Source: Bacteroidales bacterium
GTDB taxonomy: Bacteria; Bacteroidota; Bacteroidia; Bacteroidales; VadinHA17
Reading direction: 5' to 3'
Length of the DNA stretch: 16,416 nt
Assembly (NCBI GenBank): GCA_012514255.1
Contig: JAAZAP010000372.1
Location: 1-16,416 of the forward strand
A program made the translations under genes and the position numbers. Below the pieces are notes generated by a model. That model was not told the origin of the DNA. It saw only the letters and a list, made by a program, of their open reading frames with translations, and did not search any database. Positions 14,376-16,416 of this stretch are shown piece by piece. The number at the start of each line of letters is the position of its first letter. Position 1 is the first letter of the stretch.

Positions 14376-15578
14376 TTATTTCATTCTCATCTCTCTCTCC
14401 AGGCTGGCCATGATGAAGGGCCCTACGCCCTTCGGGTCATTGTCGCGGATCACCTCACCTATATAGTATTCATATGATCCATCGCGGTAAGGATCACCTC
14501 CCAGCCCTGCCACACCACAGATATTCTGCATTGAGACAACTCCGTCAGGTGCCGTCACGATGAAATTATCAATCAGGCCCTGGTAGGCTTTTTCAGCCGT
14601 GGCAAGGTACGCGGCTTCGAGGTAACCCATCCTCACACCCTTATATATTGCGTATGTGAACATGGCAGTGCAGGAGGTCTCTATATAGTTGCCCTCACCG
14701 CCGGGGCGGTCGAGCACCTGGTACCATCCTCCCGTGGCGGGGTCCTGTATTTCAGACAGCCTGCTGATCATATTCTGTAGAATTTCAATGAGCTGATCTC
14801 TCCCCGGCTGGTCAGCCGGAAGAAAATCGAGGGCATCAACAATGGCCATGGAGAACCACCCCATGGCGCGTCCCCAGGCATGGGGCGCCTGGCCGGTGAC
14901 GGAGTCAGCCCAAGCCATCCGGCGTGATGCATCGTAAGCGTGCCTGTAGAGTCCGGTAGCCGGATCCCAGGTGTTCCGGGCAACGATGAGGAACTGGTTC
15001 ACCACATCGGCAAAATCCTGCGGCTGGTTATATCTCATTGCATATTCCGCATAGAACGGAGCGCTCATGTAAAGCCCGTCAAGCCACATCTGATCGGGGT
15101 AGACCTTCTTGTGCCAGAAGCCACCCTCAGCTATGCGCGGCTGCGTTTCCAGCTGGGCACGCAGTGAGTGTATCACCTTCTCATACCTGGGGTCTTTCGT
15201 GCGGTCAAACAGAAGGAAGATCATCTTCCCCGGGTTGATATGATCCAGATTATAGTTCTCTGTCTTGTACTTCCAGATAACACCGTCATCATCAATGAGT
15301 GAGTCGGCGTAGCCTTTGGCATAGTCATAGTAGCGCTCATCGCCGGAGGCTTCATGGAGTTGCAGAAAAGCGAGTCCCATAAGGCCCTGGGTATAGTTCC
15401 ACTTCTTCGCTTTCACAAAGTCGGCCATCCAGAGTGAGGGATTGCGTATCATCTCCGACTCTGCCATGCGCACTGACCAGAGAGGGGATTCAAGGCCCTT
15501 TTTGTTGGCGCTCCCGCAGGAGAGCAGGAGGGAGGCTGTGATCACTCCCAAAATGATGGTTATGGTTTTCATGTTCAT
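14376..15578 (-). CDS. Unsaturated galacturonyl/rhamnogalacturonyl hydrolase, family GH105, lipoprotein
   Basis: GH105 enzymes remove the 4,5-unsaturated uronic acid left by pectin lyases from the non-reducing end of oligosaccharides, by hydration of the double bond. The 400-residue protein has a lipoprotein signal with LLLSC (Cys21), then an (alpha/alpha)6-barrel domain. Family marks include DHINPGK (112-118), PDQMWLDGLYM (161-171) with the likely catalytic Asp167, HAWGRAMGWF (233-242), and ETSCTAMFTYAI in the late barrel. The start ATG (15578) overlaps the stop of the upstream regulator as ATGA. Met3 at 15572 is a close alternative. No pectate lyase or KduI/KduD-type gene is seen here, so the substrate and the onward metabolism of the product depend on genes elsewhere. 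The export signal is notable because several studied GH105 enzymes are cytoplasmic. Confidence 0.92.
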   Translation of the reverse strand: MNMKTITIILGVITASLLLSCGSANKKGLESPLWSVRMAESEMIRNPSLWMADFVKAKKWNYTQGLMGLAFLQLHEASGDERYYDYAKGYADSLIDDDGVIWKYKTENYNLDHINPGKMIFLLFDRTKDPRYEKVIHSLRAQLETQPRIAEGGFWHKKVYPDQMWLDGLYMSAPFYAEYAMRYNQPQDFADVVNQFLIVARNTWDPATGLYRHAYDASRRMAWADSVTGQAPHAWGRAMGWFSMAIVDALDFLPADQPGRDQLIEILQNMISRLSEIQDPATGGWYQVLDRPGGEGNYIETSCTAMFTYAIYKGVRMGYLEAAYLATAEKAYQGLIDNFIVTAPDGVVSMQNICGVAGLGGDPYRDGSYEYYIGEVIRDNDPKGVGPFIMASLEREMRMK

Positions 15579-16416
15579 TCTTCTTTTTTTGTGGCGTCAG
15601 TTCCCTGTTTCTGTTTCGCGTGTTTCTCCCTGTATTCCGAGGGTGTCACCCCGAAGCGCTGTTTGAAGATGCGTGAGAAGTAGCGGGGATCATTGCATCC
15701 TACCATATATGTCACCTGTGATATAGTGTACTCTCCGCTTTCAATGAGTTGCGCCGCCCTCTTCACACGTACTTCCCTGATGAACTCAATGGGAGCAAGG
15801 CCTGTCAGGCTCTTCAGTTTCTTGAAGAAGACTGATCTGCCTATGCACAGTCTCGATGCCAGCTCGTCTACTGTGAGGTCTGAGTTGTCAATGTTCTGTT
15901 CCATAACCATCATGAGGTTTTTCATGAGTGTGTCATCATATGATTCCACCATCGGTTCGGAAGGTGTGATCTCATAAGTCCTGCTGCTCCTTGATTGCGG
16001 ATACTCTGAAAGGGAAGAAAGGAACAGCTCCTGCAGTTTTCTGCGCTGCTGGAGGATATTTTCCACCCTTGCCCTGAGGTAAGTTGAGCTGAAGGGTTTG
16101 GTAATGAAGTCGTCTGCTCCCCTCTTCAGCGCTTCCACCTGGGTGTCAAGATCGGTCTTTGCTGTCAGCACCACGACGGGGATATGTGATGTGGTGGTCT
16201 CCTGCTTTATGCGGCGTGCCAGCTCCAGACCGTCCATCTCAGGCATCATGAGGTCAGTGATGATTATATCAGGCAGCTGGTTCCGGGCTATCTCAAATCC
16301 CTCGATACCGTTTCCTGCTTCAATGACATGGAAACCGTCAGAAAGGATGATCCTGATAAAGCTTCTCAGTTCCTCATTGTCCTCAACGAAGAGAAGAACA
16401 GGTTCGTCATCGTCAT
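15575..16416 (-). CDS. Hybrid two-component system regulator, C-terminal receiver and AraC-type DNA-binding part (runs off the right edge)
   Basis: The minus-strand frame is open to the window edge, giving about 280 residues. It begins directly in a receiver domain: FVEDNEE (acidic pocket), IIITDLMMPEMDG (phospho-acceptor Asp), VVVLTAKTD (switch Thr) and FITKPF (conserved Lys). A linker and an AraC-type helix-turn-helix pair follow: LTVDELASRLCIGRSVFFKKLKSLTG, then ISQVTYMVGCNDPRYFSRIFKQRFGVTPSEYR. The missing N-terminal part is expected to be a periplasmic sensor, transmembrane segment and histidine kinase, since this receiver-plus-AraC tail is the hallmark of Bacteroidota hybrid two-component regulators. 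Without it a stand-alone AraC response regulator remains possible. The stop overlaps the GH105 start by ATGA, so the regulator and the two hydrolases are probably co-transcribed. A pectin-derived oligogalacturonide ligand is inferred from this context only. Confidence 0.93.
   Translation of the reverse strand, partial: DDDEPVLLFVEDNEELRSFIRIILSDGFHVIEAGNGIEGFEIARNQLPDIIITDLMMPEMDGLELARRIKQETTTSHIPVVVLTAKTDLDTQVEALKRGADDFITKPFSSTYLRARVENILQQRRKLQELFLSSLSEYPQSRSSRTYEITPSEPMVESYDDTLMKNLMMVMEQNIDNSDLTVDELASRLCIGRSVFFKKLKSLTGLAPIEFIREVRVKRAAQLIESGEYTISQVTYMVGCNDPRYFSRIFKQRFGVTPSEYREKHAKQKQGTDATKKEE

Noticed and set aside
1..16416. tRNA, rRNA, CRISPR array, insertion sequence or phage genes
   Set aside because: No repeat-spacer structure, tRNA-like cloverleaf, transposase motif or terminal inverted repeat was seen on either strand by eye.

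Overview
The window reads as a chromosomal pectin/galacturonate utilisation locus from a member of the Bacteroidota. Evidence for the phylum is the C-terminal part of a hybrid two-component regulator (receiver plus AraC-type HTH) next to pectin enzymes, Bacteroides-like transketolase and ExuT sequences, a tagaturonate epimerase route instead of altronate, and start codons preceded by A-rich leaders with little Shine-Dalgarno sequence. No SusC/SusD pair, insertion sequence, tRNA, rRNA or CRISPR array is visible. Genus cannot be judged from the sequence alone.

Right side (12967-16416, minus strand): the C-terminal ~280 residues of a hybrid two-component regulator, then a GH105 unsaturated galacturonyl hydrolase lipoprotein whose ATG overlaps the regulator's stop, then a GH28 polygalacturonase lipoprotein. 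A CE8 pectin methylesterase (12015-12962, plus strand) converges on the GH28 gene with only 4 bases between the stop codons. These are the enzymes that de-esterify pectin and cut galacturonan outside the cytoplasm.

Left side (1-11927, minus strand): ten closely spaced genes that look like one transcription unit starting from an 87-bp divergent region (11928-12014). The order is tagaturonate epimerase (uxaE), uronate isomerase (uxaC), KDPG aldolase, hexuronate transporter (exuT), SDR fructuronate reductase/mannonate oxidoreductase (uxuB), a HAD phosphatase-like protein, a LarA-family nickel-pincer racemase/epimerase homologue, PdxB, 6-phosphogluconate dehydrogenase (gnd) and transketolase (tkt, cut by the window edge).

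The first genes carry galacturonate through tagaturonate and fructuronate to D-mannonate. Mannonate dehydratase and KDG kinase, needed to reach KDPG, are not in the window. D-mannonate and D-gluconate are C2 epimers, and LarA-family enzymes invert the carbon bearing the hydroxyl next to a carboxylate. The main hypothesis is therefore that the LarA homologue converts mannonate to gluconate. After phosphorylation this would enter the oxidative pentose phosphate pathway through the co-encoded Gnd and transketolase, beside the ordinary KDPG branch. PdxB, translationally overlapped with the LarA homologue, and the HAD protein are the unexplained members of the operon.
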